NCBI GenBank assembly: GCA_032622095.1
Contig: CP136062.1
Coordinates: 154,750,875-154,814,874 of the forward strand
Length of the DNA stretch: 64,000 nt
Reading direction: 5' to 3'
Origin: Siphonodentalium dalli
Taxonomy: Eukaryota > Mollusca > Scaphopoda > Gadilida > Siphonodentaliidae
The position numbers were made by a program, and so were the translations under genes. Below, piece by piece: positions 20,951-32,547 of this stretch. Numbering within the stretch: the first letter of the stretch is position 1; every line of letters begins with the position of its first letter. Below the pieces are notes generated by a model. It did no database searches and was not told where the DNA came from. It saw only the letters and a list, made by a program, of their open reading frames with translations.

Positions 20951-22705
20951 GATTTTGTGATTGATTGAGGAGTGAGAGATAGGATTGAATGAATGAGGCA
21001 AGATTAAAATTTAATAGTGGGGGAAGGGTCAGGAGACCTCAAAGTTTTCTTGAAAGTACTGAAATATTATTATTATTATTATTTTTTTTTTTTTTTTTTT
21101 AAATTTTTTTTTTTTAATGAATTTGGTCGTTATTATATAAACCACATATATGTGACTGGATTGTCTGAAATAACCAGCATAGAAATGGTATTTTCATATA
21201 GAATATGTGTTTGGACTGTTAATATTATGTTTTTCAGAAAACTTTCAGGTCTCGGGATCCATTTACCACTATAATTATATTAATATATACAATAATACAT
21301 TTACGATGATCAATGAAGTGAAGTTAGTCACTGGTAAGTTCGTCGGTCACTCAGGGCCACATTTGTGCTCTTATAGATGGTAAAGATGTATTCAGAATTC
21401 CAAGTGATCAACTTGCCATATTATATTCAGTAATAGGTCTGAATTATTATTTTAGTATCCTAGAACATGGGTCAAAATGAAATCTCAAGGGATATGTGAA
21501 AGAGTAAATAATGTAATTGACATTTGATGGAGTTGTGTCATATGTATGTGACTGGTAAGGTACTGCATAGTAGTCAAGTAAATGATAAGTCAGAGCCTGT
21601 TGTATTTAGAATATTTCATTTGGTAAGTTAATATTCAAGCTTATGACTATTTCTGACACTCAAACAATAGACCTTATATGTGGGAATGAATAGAGCGTCG
21701 CCCCTTCTGTGTAGCAGTCTAAGGCAATTTAGAGTTAATTTGGATCCCTGAGTACATCTTTAACTATACTACTAGTAGCCTGTGAGTAATGGATAAATTA
21801 TATTTACTATTATACTATTAAATTCTCAATAAAAACTAAAGTGGTATCCATCTAATATCCCATTGAATGCAAGATGAAGGTAATATAATAAACATCTCTC
21901 AGGATGCGAACCAAATCCTCCATTTAGCAATCAGCTATTTGAGTATTTTGTGGAATTCATATTGTCTGTGTGACATGAAAACCATGAACATGTAGTCCAA
22001 GTAGTGCAAGTCCAAGTATGCAAAAGCATGAATATACCTTCACCTATGTCCAGATGCAAGGATGAATCTACTTCCTAAAATTAGTCTGGGGTGTCTCACG
22101 ATAGGTGGCAGATGGAGATAGTGCTCCTCCTGCCCAATCAAATTTGAAATTAGTGATGTACTCTAAGCAAAATTGAGGAAAACAGGAGATAAACCGTCAC
22201 CAGTCAACAGCCAGAAAATAGATATGTTTTTATTTATTCTTGTTATTTATACATTTGTTTTGTTATTTAGTTAATTTTCATATTTAATTTTAAATTTATT
22301 TATTTATTATTATTATTATTTTTTTTTTTTTTATTTATTTATTTATTTTTTTAAATTGATAATTTTCAGCATTTGGGCTGTCTTCTGGCTGAATAAATTT
22401 CAATTGAAAGTCCCCTGGTATCGGTTTTCTCCTGATATATAATAAAAAGATACTTAAATTATGCTGTCAGGAACTCCAAATGCAAGACATGAACACCTAC
22501 CAAAGTCGGATCACACCTGATGGTTAACTTTATTTATTTAGTATAATGTGTAATTATCTGATCTCCACCTTTCATTTACCTTGGAATATGCGATTGTCAA
22601 TAGATACACCGACAAGACTGATCCGGCTTTGGCAGTTATCCATGCGTATATGAGTAATATATAATATCTCTTTGGCAGTTGTGTGCTATGGTACGCCTCG
22701 ATGGA
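20951..22705. other. AT-rich region with simple repeats, no gene
   Basis: It contains a (TTA)n/(T)n tract at about 21064-21117 and TTTA/T-rich tracts at about 22275-22350. Around 22150-22430 short complementary blocks occur (AGGAAAACAGGAGATAAACC and GGTTTTCTCCTGATAT; CAGCCAGAAAA and TTCTGGCTG), suggesting an old palindromic element. No coding frame is supported. Confidence 0.35.
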
Positions 22706-23236
22706 ATCATCGTCAAAGGGTCGTGCTTATAAACTTATAAAAGATAAATTTATAATGGAAAATTATCTAGGTTCATTGAACCACAAAGATATTGATATAT
22801 TAGCCAGGTTTAGAACCGCGAATCATTCGTTGGAACAACACATCGTGTGTTAATCGGAAATGCACTTTTTGTACAAAGAAAGTAATTGGGAATGAATACC
22901 ATGTTATTTTTGAATGCAAGTTCTTTGCCCGCGAAAGACATCTTTATTTACCAAAATCATATGTCAGAAATCACAATGAAAAGAAATTCAAAATTCTATT
23001 AGCTAATAGTAAGACACATATTATGAGAAAGTTATGTAAGTTTATCAGACTTATATATTAATGAAACTGCAAACTGCTCTCCTGGATAACTTACTCTTTG
23101 CATGCCGCACCACTTTCTTTTCTATTTCAAAATTATTGTTGCGTACTGACCGTTATACTTATTCCAGATATTCTAATACCATTACATGTATATAATACTT
23201 ATGTATGTACAATGCTGAATGAATAAAGACTTACTT
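22706..23236 (+). pseudogene. LINE 3' fragment related to LINE-A
   Basis: Plus-strand translation gives NYLGSLNHKDIDILARFRT and ANHSLE, then after a one-base shift KCTFC...GNEYHVIFEC and a lysine-rich end stopping at about 23061. RFRTANH and the CxxC...H...C pattern match the C-terminus of LINE-A ORF2. The sequence ends in AATAAAGACTTACTTATT (about 23220-23236), a typical LINE 3' tail, and directly abuts MITE sequence at 23237. Confidence 0.78.
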
Positions 23237-23662
23237 ATTGGTAGGGCACACTGATGCCGTTATGAAAAACAATACCGTTTTTTGTTTCCAAAGTTGTCAT
23301 TTTCGCAGTGTTTGGCTAATCCGAGCGATTTCAGAAAAAGCCAGTGTCTGTATGAAACATTCAAGAACATATATATGTTGGAAAACAACGAATAATGGCT
23401 GCGCTGGTGTTGGCAATACGACGCGAATGACCATCTTGATTATAATTAATTTGCAACATACAACCAGTATTAAAATATTTTGAATGATTGATACACATAA
23501 TCGCTATTCCTGGATAATTATGTTCAAACATCGTTAAAATGAGAACTTTAGAACAAATAATGGTACTTTTTCTTAACAGCATCTGTTTACCCTAACCTCA
23601 TCACAGCAATTCAGCAGGACCCACCATCATTATGGCACATTGTAGCACATTGACCAGGGATC
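23237..23662. mobile_element. M-family MITE, right part
   Basis: It begins inside the element (GGTAGGGCACACTGATGCCG) and continues through inverted blocks: AAGTTGTCATTTTCGCAG left, AAAATGAGAACTTTAGAAC right. It ends CACATTGACCAGGGA. The TIR-proximal part of its left side lies at 15966-16036, 7.2 kb away, separated by LINE-C and other insertions. Confidence 0.65.
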
Positions 23663-23728
23663 TGATTGACCAATCAGTTATATTTTAATTCAATTGCCAC
23701 ATATGTTGTAACTGTATTTATGTGTTTA

Positions 23729-24154
23729 AGTGTACGTTCATGCACTGACAAGTTTGCACGGTATGGTTTGCACGGTATGGTTTGCAGGTATTATGTCGTA
23801 TAAAACGATATGGTGCCACAGTATGGACGGAAACAAGCACATAAAGTGCATCTGTACAATAGCTAACTACGTGCGAAGTAAAATCTCTGTAGTTCCACCT
23901 GTAGCGATGCTACCGGAATTTGCCTGTAAATAGCATGCAATTATCTCGCAAAAAATAAATCATACAGGCATTTGAAGGCAAATTCCAGTAGCACCGTTAC
24001 AATTGAAAATATATAAATTTTACTTCTCATGTCTTTCGCTTTGGTAAGATGCATGCTATTTGCATGTTTCCGTTCATATTCTGGCACCATGTGGTTTTCT
24101 ATGACGAAATGCCCGCAAAAACATAGTGCAAACTTGCCAGTGTATGAACGTACC
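23729..24154. mobile_element. N-family foldback MITE
   Basis: Left half: TGTACGTTCATGCACTGACA then AGTTTGCACGG; right half: GTGCAAACTTGCCAGTGTAT then GAACGTACCCT. Internal blocks are also inverted (CATGCTATTTGC, CGGAATTTGCCTG / AGGCAAATTCCAG). There is no internal ORF. Partial relatives lie at 24.5-24.85 kb, 25.35-25.51 kb and 25.97-27.30 kb. Confidence 0.7.
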
Positions 24155-24904
24155 CTAATTGAGAAATAAAATAGCACGTTGTTTACTAAATACTCGTTAT
24201 CAAAGCTACTCAAACAGGGGAGGGGGTGGCGGCCATCCACTTTCCGCGTTTATAACTTCCATTAACAAGCACCTAGAAACAAATAACAAATCTACATATA
24301 TTTTTAAACGGACGGCCATCTCACAATTTCATAGAAACATGAACACACATTTTAGTTAGTATAAACGCCAACACAGGCTGGGCTGAATGACCTGGTGGTC
24401 TACAGTCTGCAGTCAATGAAAACCCGGACACATCGCACCGACAAGTGTGTAATTGGGGCACTGATAAATTACAGTGCTCGCTGACCCGCACTCGAAGGCT
24501 CAGGGGAACATTTATACACTAAGGATGCATTCAAATAGGGGAACATTTATACACTAAGGGTGCATTCAAACAGCTGGCAAGTTTGCCTGGTATTTTGTGC
24601 ATGCAATTCGTCATATAAAAATCCACAGGGGTTCAGTGTGAACAATTTATTGCATTTCATTATATTATTTAAAAAAAAAGATTTAAAAAAAAATGATTGT
24701 GCGGAAACAAACCAAAACTCAAATAAAATAAAAAAAAAATGGCCCCGGACCCCTGTGAGAAAACCATATTATGCCATGCATGCTAATATGAATGGCAACA
24801 TGTGTATACACTATAAAATGTATCTTTACCAATGCTAACGACATGTGAAGTAAAACTGCTGTAGTTAATAAGGAAGCTTATTCGGGACATGCATGGTGAA
24901 AACA
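24155..24904. other. Intergenic with a diverged N-family copy
   Basis: GGGAACATTTATACACTAAG occurs twice (about 24503 and 24538). It is followed by GCATTCAAACAGCTGGCAAG and TTTGCC, an N-family-like end. No gene is supported. Confidence 0.35.
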
Positions 24905-25076
24905 AAAGTCAAAATTTCGACTTTCAATCTCGAAATTTCGACTTTACAAAGTAAAAATTTGACTTTCAAACTCGAAATTTCGAATTTATAAACTCAAAAT
25001 TTCGACTTTATAAACTCGAAATTTCTACTTTATAAACTCGAAATTTCGACATTATAAACTCGAAATTACGACTTTG
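24905..25076. repeat. Short tandem array, unit about 22-24 bp
   Basis: Repeated ACTCGAAATTTCGACTTTAT. The core CGAAATTTCG is self-complementary. About seven imperfect copies. Confidence 0.8.
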
Positions 25077-25512
25077 AAACAAGAAAACCCGAAAACCACA
25101 CCGCTCTAGCTCGTGTGTCGGCCACAGGAGGCGATAAATTGTCACCCATTATAGCGTTTCGGTATTTTGTTGGCAGATTTCTACTAAATAAAAGTAAAGG
25201 TGTGGTGGGGTGCGGGCCACCCGAAGTTATCGCAGAAAAGTCGAAAACCGCACCGCTCCAGCCCTGCTGGGTGTACAGATGCATTCAGTTATCAGTTTTG
25301 CGTTCGTTTTCTTACAAGTTATAGCTTTCTGTATCTAAATATCAGCGAATAAATACCAGGTAAATGTGCGAGTGTGTGAACGAGTCCTAATGGTACGTTT
25401 GCAGACATTTCGGTATAGAAAGCTACAATGTGCCAGAAATCGAATTAATAAAAGCACTGTTACATGTGGAACTACCGAAAATTTACTCCTCATGCCGTTA
25501 GCTTGGGTAAAT
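25077..25512. other. Spacer plus left part of an N-family element
   Basis: CGAAAACCNCACCGCTC occurs as a direct repeat at about 25089 and 25242. From about 25350, GTGTGAACGAGTCCTAATGG and TTTGCAGACATTTCGGTAT look like a degenerate N-family left end. No gene. Confidence 0.35.
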
Positions 25513-25971
25513 GTGACCCGCCATATCAAATCCAGTCGTAAGTCGGGATTTTTTTACCCTGTGCCAATGCATTCTCTTATATATGCGAGTCGACCATAGG
25601 TCGCCTCGCATATATATAAGAGAATGCATTGGCCTATCAATTTTTTATCATTTTTTTTAAATAAATGTTTCTTACAATTTTTAGGACATAAAATAAAAAA
25701 AACATCCATTACCCCGCAGGGAGCCCCACACATATATAGAAGCACATAGAAGAGTGTCGTCTGCTCATGTTTGTCTGGGGCTCTGTATGGGTGAAATTAT
25801 AAAATTGTTAAAGAATACAAGAATTGTTTTTTTAAATTGTAACAAATTGTTAGGCCAATGCATTCTCTTATATATGCGAGGCGACCCATGGTCGACTCGC
25901 ATATATAAGAGAATGCATTGGCACAGGGTAAAAAAATCCCGACTTACGACTGGATTTGATATGGCGGGTCA
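25513..25971. mobile_element. 460-bp hairpin MITE (H-family, copy 2)
   Basis: Same architecture as 13849-14308: TGACCCGCC...GGCGGGTCA ends and two 66-bp hairpins. It lies inside N-family sequence. The flanks read GGTAAATG on the left and TAAATATG on the right, compatible with a short TAAAT duplication. Confidence 0.85.
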
Positions 25972-26069
25972 TAAATATGCATTGACTTATGAATTGACTG
26001 CCGTTCATTTTCTTGCACCGCATGGTTTTATATGTTAAAACAACTGCAACATATGCCGTGCAAACTTGC
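25972..26069. mobile_element. N-family right end, progenitor of the 11-bp array
   Basis: CCGTGCAAACTTGCCAGTGT matches the right terminus of the N element at 24130-24154. The tandem array starts at this CAGTGTATGAA. Confidence 0.65.
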
Positions 26070-27280
26070 CAGTGTATGAACAGTGTATGAACAGTGTATG
26101 AACAGTGTATGAACAGTGTATGAACAGTGTATGAACAGTGTATGAACAGTGTATGAACAGTGTATGAACAGTGTATGAACAGTGTATGAACAGTGTATGA
26201 ACAGTGTATGAACAGTGTATGAACAGTGTATGAACAGTGTATGAACAGTGTATGAACAGTGTATGAACAGTGTATGAACAGTGTATGAACAGTGTATGAA
26301 CAGTGTATGAACAGTGTATGAACAGTGTATGAACAGTGTATGAACAGTGTATGAACAGTGTATGAACAGTGTATGAACAGTGTATGAACAGTGTATGAAC
26401 AGTGTATGAACAGTGTATGAACAGTGTATGAACAGTGTATGAACAGTGTATGAACAGTGTATGAACAGTGTATGAACAGTGTTTGAACAGTGTTTGAACA
26501 GTGTATGAACAGTGTATGAACAGTGTATGAACAGTGTATGAACAGTGTATGAACAGTGTATGAACAGTGTATGAACAGTGTATGAACAGTGTATGAACAG
26601 TGTATGAACAGTGTATGAACAGTGTATGAACAGTGTATGAACAGTGTATGAACAGTGTATGAACAGTGTATGAACAGTGTATGAACAGTGTATGAACAGT
26701 GTATGAACAGTGTATGAACAGTGTATGAACAGTGTATGAACAGTGTATGAACAGTGTATGAACAGTGTATGAACAGTGTATGAACAGTGTATGAACAGTG
26801 TATGAACAGTGTATGAACAGTGTATGAACAGTGTATGAACAGTGTATGAACAGTGTATGCACAGTGTATGAACAGTGTATGAACAGTGTATGAACAGTGT
26901 ATGGACAGTGTATGGACAGTGTATGGACAGTGTATGGACAGTGTATGAACAGTGTATGAACAGTGTATGAACAGTGTATGAACAGTGTATGAACAGTGTA
27001 TGAACAGTGTATGAACAGTGTATGAACGGTGTATGAACGGTGTATGAACGGTGTATGAACGGTGTATGAACGGTGTATGAACGGTGTATGAACAGTGTAT
27101 GCACAGTGTATGCACAGTGTATGAACAGTGTATGAACAGTGTATGAACAGTGTATGAACAGTGTATGAACAGTGTATGAACAGTGTATGAACAGTGTATG
27201 AACAGTGCATGAACAGTATATGAACAGTGTATGAACAGTGTATTATCAGTGTATTAACAGTGTATTAACAGTGTATGAAC
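26070..27280. repeat. Satellite of an 11-bp unit (CAGTGTATGAA), about 110 copies
   Basis: The array is nearly perfect over 1.2 kb. Local variant blocks are contiguous: GGTGTATGAAC about six times near 27027-27090, TATGGACAG four times near 26900-26940, GTTTGAACA twice near 26480-26500. Because the unit length is not a multiple of three and lacks stops, all three minus-strand frames stay open (HTLFIHCSYTV repeated); these are not proteins. It ends in GTATGAACGTACCCT, the normal N-element terminus. Confidence 0.97.
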
Positions 27281-28149
27281 GTACCCTTAGGGTACATTCA
27301 CACAGTTGGCATAATTGACTGCGGAATTTTCATGATATTCGTCATAGCTGGTTATTTGTATATATCGCACACTTTTGAGTGAACGATTTTGGAATAACAG
27401 GATAATTGTATTCGATTGTTTTATCACGAGTTTTGGCACGATTGATTTATCAAATATTATCTGATTGGATTGTTTTAAAGAAGAATGGCCGTGAAAGAGA
27501 CTAACAAAGCCGCGGGAATCGTCAACACTAAAAAGTCGTATAGACAATATTTCGATTTCAAATCCTGTTTTCTCATCAAGTAGAAGATAATTGGATTTGA
27601 AAGTATATCTATAATAACAACTGTGATATATAGAGGATCTCACATGAGTTTCTGTTTTATACGAAATTTATCAACTGAGTTCACTAAATTCGATTTGAGT
27701 CGAGGTTTACCGAGGCTCAACTATAATTTAGTGGACGAGGTGGATAAATTACGTGTACAATAGAACGAGTTTGAGACACATTTTATCACATGATCAAATA
27801 AACGCGAAGCAACGCGAAGTATTCATCGAAATCAACAATAATAAACTTCAGCGATCGCAGGTCACTTAAATAATGGCGTGACGTCATCGCAAGCGCTAAT
27901 ATTACACGTGTGTCTTACCAATAATTATGAAGCTGGTTTTGTGTGTTAATTATGTGATAAAAAGTGTTATTGTGCATAGTTATTGGCATATACCAATTCT
28001 AGTTCCAGAGATAAATAGTTGTTTTTGTCTCCTGAACGAATTTGATTTTCCTGAGATACGACCATTTAGAGGTCCACCGACGATTTGCTGACTATAATAT
28101 CGAACAAATATCAGATTGTCAGTTGTATAATATCTTATGTTATTACATA
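27281..28149. other. Intergenic, no gene recognised
   Basis: It starts with GTACCCTTAGGGTACATTCA, two N-type termini head to head. The 118-codon frame 27287-27643 (minus) has no recognisable motif and begins in repeat sequence. CGTGACGTCATCG at about 27879 looks like a CRE-type half palindrome but has no transcription unit attached. Confidence 0.3.
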
Positions 28150-29246
28150 AACCTCACTGCGTGTTACATGTAGTCAACAGTGAGGTATATGTATAAACCT
28201 CACTGCGTGTTACAAGTAGTCAACAGTGAGGTATATGTATAAACCTCACTGCGAATTGCATGTAGTCAACAGTGAGATATATGTATAAACCTCACTGCGT
28301 ATTACATGTAGCCAACAATGAGGTATATGTGTAAACCTCACTGCGAATTGCATGTAGTCAACAGTGAGATATATGTATAAACCTCACTGCGTATTACATG
28401 TAGCCAACAATGAGGTATATGTGTACACCTCACTGCGTATTGCATGTAGTCAACAGTGAGGTATATGTATAAACCTCACTGCGTATTACATGTCGCCAAC
28501 AGTGAGGTATATGTATAAACCTCACTGCGTATTACAAGTAGTCAACAGTGAGGTATATGTATAAACCTCACTGCATATTACATGTAGTCAACAGTGAGAT
28601 ATATGTATAAACATCATTGCGTATTACAAGTAGTCAACAGTGAGGTATATGTATAAGCATCACTGCGTATTACATGTAGTCAACAGTGAGATATATGTAT
28701 AAACCTCACTGCGTATTACATGTAGTCAACAGTGAGATATATGTATAAACCTCACTGCGTATTACATGTAGTCAACAGTGAGATATATGTATAAACCTCA
28801 CTGCGTATTACATGTAGTCAACAGTGAGGTATATGTATAAACCTCACTGCGTATTACATGTAGCCAACAGTGAGGTATATGTATAAACCTCACTGCGTAT
28901 TACGTGTAGTCAACAGTGAGGTATATGTATAAACCTCACTGCGTATTACATGTAGCCAACAGTGAGGTATATGTATAAACATCACTGCGTATTACATGTA
29001 GCCAACAGTGAGGTATATGTATAAACCTCACTGCGTATTACATGTATCCAACAGTGAGGTATATATAAACCTCACTGCGTATTACATATAGCCAACAGTG
29101 AGATATATGTATAAACCTCACTGCGTATTACATGTAGTCAACAGTGAGGTATATGTATAAACATCACTGCGTATTACATGTAGTTAGCAGTGAGGTATAT
29201 GTATAAACCTCACTACGTATTACATGTAGTCAACAGTGAGGTATAT
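28150..29246. repeat. Minisatellite, palindromic 46-bp unit, about 24 copies
   Basis: The unit is AAACCTCACTGCGTATTACA then TGTAGTCAACAGTGAGGTAT and ATGTAT. Each unit can form a hairpin through CCTCACTG and CAGTGAGG. Variants (GTC/GCC in TAGTCAAC, GAGGT/GAGAT) are interspersed. No unique spacers, so not a CRISPR array. Confidence 0.95.
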
Positions 29247-29690
29247 GCATTTTATAAGTGGCAATCTAAATATGTCCATATCAAGCCGTGCCATATTTTA
29301 TCGAAACATAAAGGATTCTATCAGATTGAGCCAATACTTAGTATATATTCCCTCTCATCTGGCTACTTATTTACTGAAATTTAGAACAGCCAATTACAGA
29401 CTACCGGTGGAGCAATTCAGATGTCATAAAAGTACATGTATAAAGACACGCAATGCCCGTTATGTGGCGAAAATGTCTGTGATGAATACCATTTTGTTAT
29501 TTTGTGTACAGAACTTAACGACCTGCGAGATATCTATATCCCGAAGTATTACTGGGAAAATCCTAACAAACATAAATTCTACAGATAGCCGTCACTGCTA
29601 GATATTAGTATATTGAAAAGAGTGTGCATTTTCTTAACATTGGCGTTTAAAAAGTTACCATGACGCCAGTATTATATTATACTATATATA
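29247..29690 (+). pseudogene. LINE C-terminal fragment
   Basis: Translation gives LKFRTANYRLPVE, then after a frameshift CPLCGENVCDEYHFVILC, the Cys/His motif at the end of LINE RT proteins of the LINE-A type, followed by YIPKYYWENPNKHKF. It is fused directly to the end of the 46-bp array. It carries multiple shifts and stops. Confidence 0.72.
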
Positions 29691-31004
29691 AAATAAATAT
29701 TATATGACTTATATACCATTTAAGATACATATTCCTGAATGTGTTAGCTTTATTTGCCTTCATTATTAATACCATGCAATATGATTGAAGAATTTAGTGA
29801 TGTACATACATGTTATGTATTGTTTGTATATATGTATTTATCCATCACCTTTGTCGCCTACTATATAGATAAAGGCTGCGAAATAAACCATGGCTTTAGC
29901 ACGTGCTAAAATAAAGCAAGAACGGATACTTCAACTATCATAATAAAGGCACGTTCTTAGAACTACAAACCAAAATCTTGCAATCGATTTAAATGTGTCC
30001 TAAAGAAATTCCCCATTAATTTCTTATCCCATTTAAACACATTTAATAGATGTTAACGACTTTTAAACTTTTAAAGCTCGGTCCCCAATTTGATGAATCA
30101 TACTCGCGAAAATAAACCTTGTATCTAGTCAAACTATATGGATATTCTATATATACGTTGTATCATGTTGCAATTTCGATGATGACCTTGCAAAAATAAA
30201 CAATTCAATATGTTCACATCTTGTCACACCCTCTTCAGCGAACTGCCTGTGAAATTGACAGACAACCTTTTCAGCGTGCACATGCACGCTTACATGTGAG
30301 GAAACACAATACAGATGCAAGAAAATTAACCTAATTAATTCAACAATTAACACGACGAATATCAAGAAATACATTAATTTATTAACGTATCTCCATTCAC
30401 ACATTTCGGAACTCAGTGCAATAGGTTTAAATCACCCTATAATGAATCGGTGATGCATTATCCTATACAATGTTCTCCGGGGGCAATTCTTCCACACGCA
30501 TCATTAAGTAATGAGGCGTTATTTGTAAAAATAGTCATCATTAAGGGCCACAAAAATGACGTTTTCTGCATATAATTAATACAAAAAATTATGACACCCA
30601 GAGGCAAAATAAAGTTTGATCAGTCAGCTCAACGCCCTATCTGTGCAATTGATAATTATAGTCGCCGAGTCCATCTCCGATCACACGCAATCAGAACATC
30701 TATGCGTTGTCAGGTTGTGATTGAGATCAAGAACGGAAAAGTGATTCGTTCTTCTGAATTCCTTGGTGATCGGATTCTCATTAACGTTCAATTGGAGTTA
30801 ATTTAATTTATTTGGAGTTTATTTAATTTATTTGGACATCCAATTAACATTGAACAGTGAACAAAAATACAATAACCATGCCAGGAAAAGATTCCACACA
30901 AAAGCGAAGGCGTCACTCTGACCGCAGTATGGACCCAACAGTCAACGAAAAGGTAACTCTCCCAAGTGAGGTTTCGCCAAACACACGGATCGAGTACTAC
31001 GTAA
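29691..31004. other. Intergenic, no supported gene
   Basis: Two small plus-strand frames (30591-30806 and 30857-31126) were considered and not accepted; the second runs into the MITE that starts at 31009. Nothing else is recognised. Confidence 0.3.
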
Positions 31005-31406
31005 TTAACCCTTTACCCAACAAAACGGCCAAAACCGGCCAAATAAAGCTTCAACAGCCTAAAAAATCTTCGGTCTGTCTCAATAGAACCATACAAATAT
31101 GGATATCATTGGAACCGGCTCCTTGACCACATTGTGGTAGTTACAGTTATGCCCTGTGCCAATGCATTCTCTTATATATGCGAGTCGACCATAGGTCGCC
31201 TCGCATATATAAGAGAATGCATTGGCCTAAACAAATAATCTTTTTTTAACACTTTTTACCATTTTTTCTTACATTCTTTAACAATTTTATAATTTTTAAT
31301 GTGTTAAGCCAATGCATTCTCTTATATATGCGAGGCGACCTATGGTCGACTCGCATATATAAGAGAATGCATTGGCACATGGCCCTTCTGTTGGGTAAAG
31401 GGTTAA
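31005..31406. mobile_element. TTAA-flanked hairpin MITE (H-family type 2)
   Basis: TTAA (31005-31008), then CCCTTTACCCAACA..., ending TGTTGGGTAAAGGG and TTAA (31403-31406). The TTAA target site and CCCTT-type ends are hallmarks of piggyBac-like elements. Inside are two inverted 66-bp hairpins identical in design to those of the 460-bp MITE (31155-31227 and 31312-31378). Confidence 0.85.
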
Positions 31407-31618
31407 ATAATGTGCATCATCTCACCAAAGTATGCACGCGTTCTCAATGTAACTCATCATAACCTTCACAAAGGATAGAGTATCATTTTTTTTCGGTTTT
31501 TATCAAAAACTTCAGTCACTTAGTTTTGTTGTATCACACATCCACTACTTATCAAGTTTCGGACCACCACATGTCCTCAATTAGCCACTTGAATAGAAGA
31601 GTATTGTACACACTGTGC

Positions 31619-32164
31619 TTAACCCTTTAATGACGAGAGCTGCTCTGGCGCAACGTTAAAGACCCTGTGCCAATGCATTCTCTTATATATGCGAGTAGAC
31701 CATAGTTCGCCTCGCATATATAAGAGAATCAATTGGCCTAACAATTTGTTATAAATTTTACTTACATTCTTTAACAATTTTTTATCATTTTTTCTTACAT
31801 TTTAAAACAATTTTCATCATTTTTTATCATTTTTTCTTAATTTCTGTAACAATTTATATATTTTTTCTTATATTCTTTAACAATTTAATAATTTTTTATC
31901 AGTTTTTCTTACATTCTTTATAAATTTTTATCATTTTGTCTTACATTCTTTAACAATTTTTAGCATTTTTTTAATCATTATTTCTTACTTTCTTTAACAA
32001 TTTTTTCTCATGTTTTTTCATTTTTTCTTACATTTTTTCTTACATTTTTTAACAATTATGAAAAAATATTATAAAATTTGTTAGGTCAATGCATTCCCTT
32101 ATATATGCGATGCGACCTATCGTCGAATCGCATATATAGAGAATGCATTGGTACAGGGTTTTAA
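31619..32164. mobile_element. TTAA-flanked hairpin MITE (H-family type 2, diverged)
   Basis: TTAA followed by CCCTTTAATGACGAGAGC and ACCCTGTGCCAATGCATTC; on the right GAATGCATTGGTACAGGGTT then TTAA. The interior (about 31745-32075) is a T-rich tandem of TTTTTCTTACATTCTTTAAC. Hairpins are decayed by point changes and small deletions. Confidence 0.8.
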
Positions 32165-32179
32165 CAAACAATCAGGAAG

Positions 32180-32547
32180 CTGCAGTCATCAAAGAATTAA
32201 CGCTCCTAAATTACTACATCTTTGGCTCTGAGGGTAAACCCACCCATCAAAGCTCAGTGTTATCAGGTATCGATTTTTGAAATCTGTTATTTTTCACCAC
32301 CTGGAATATTTGGCGGCCAAGCAAATTTTCGACTAGCCGACAGACTAATCTCGACACCAAATTGCGTTGAACAAAATGTTGATAATAACATGTTTTGAAA
32401 AATTTAATACTAGAGTAGACAGTCACTGTGGTTAGCACGATTTTTTTTAATTAATCGATTCCAATAAGTAAAACGTCTTTTGAAGAAATATTGTTGTTGT
32501 TGAATATGATGATACAGGGACCATCGAATCGGATTGTGTACCTTTAA
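32180..32547. mobile_element. S-family MITE (TTAA type), inverted copy
   Basis: AATTAACGCTCCTAAATTAC and CAAAGCTCAGTGTTATCAGG on the left, GAAATATTGTTGTTGTTG and CGAATCGGATTGTGTACCTT on the right. This is the inverse of the element at 42753-43214. The right end has CTTTAA at 32543-32547; the left end is decayed. Confidence 0.65.

Noticed and set aside
25868-27210. Three long overlapping minus-strand ORFs (358-415 codons) rich in His/Tyr/Cys
   Set aside because: They are the three frames of the 11-bp satellite; the unit has no stop in any frame and translates to the same 11-residue repeat.
28150-29246. CRISPR-like array of hairpin repeats
   Set aside because: Units are contiguous with no unique spacers, the unit as a whole is repeated, and the genome is eukaryotic.
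30591-31126. Two small ORFs (71 and 89 codons) as host exons
   Set aside because: No splice signals or family features; the second reads into the TTAA-flanked MITE at 31009.
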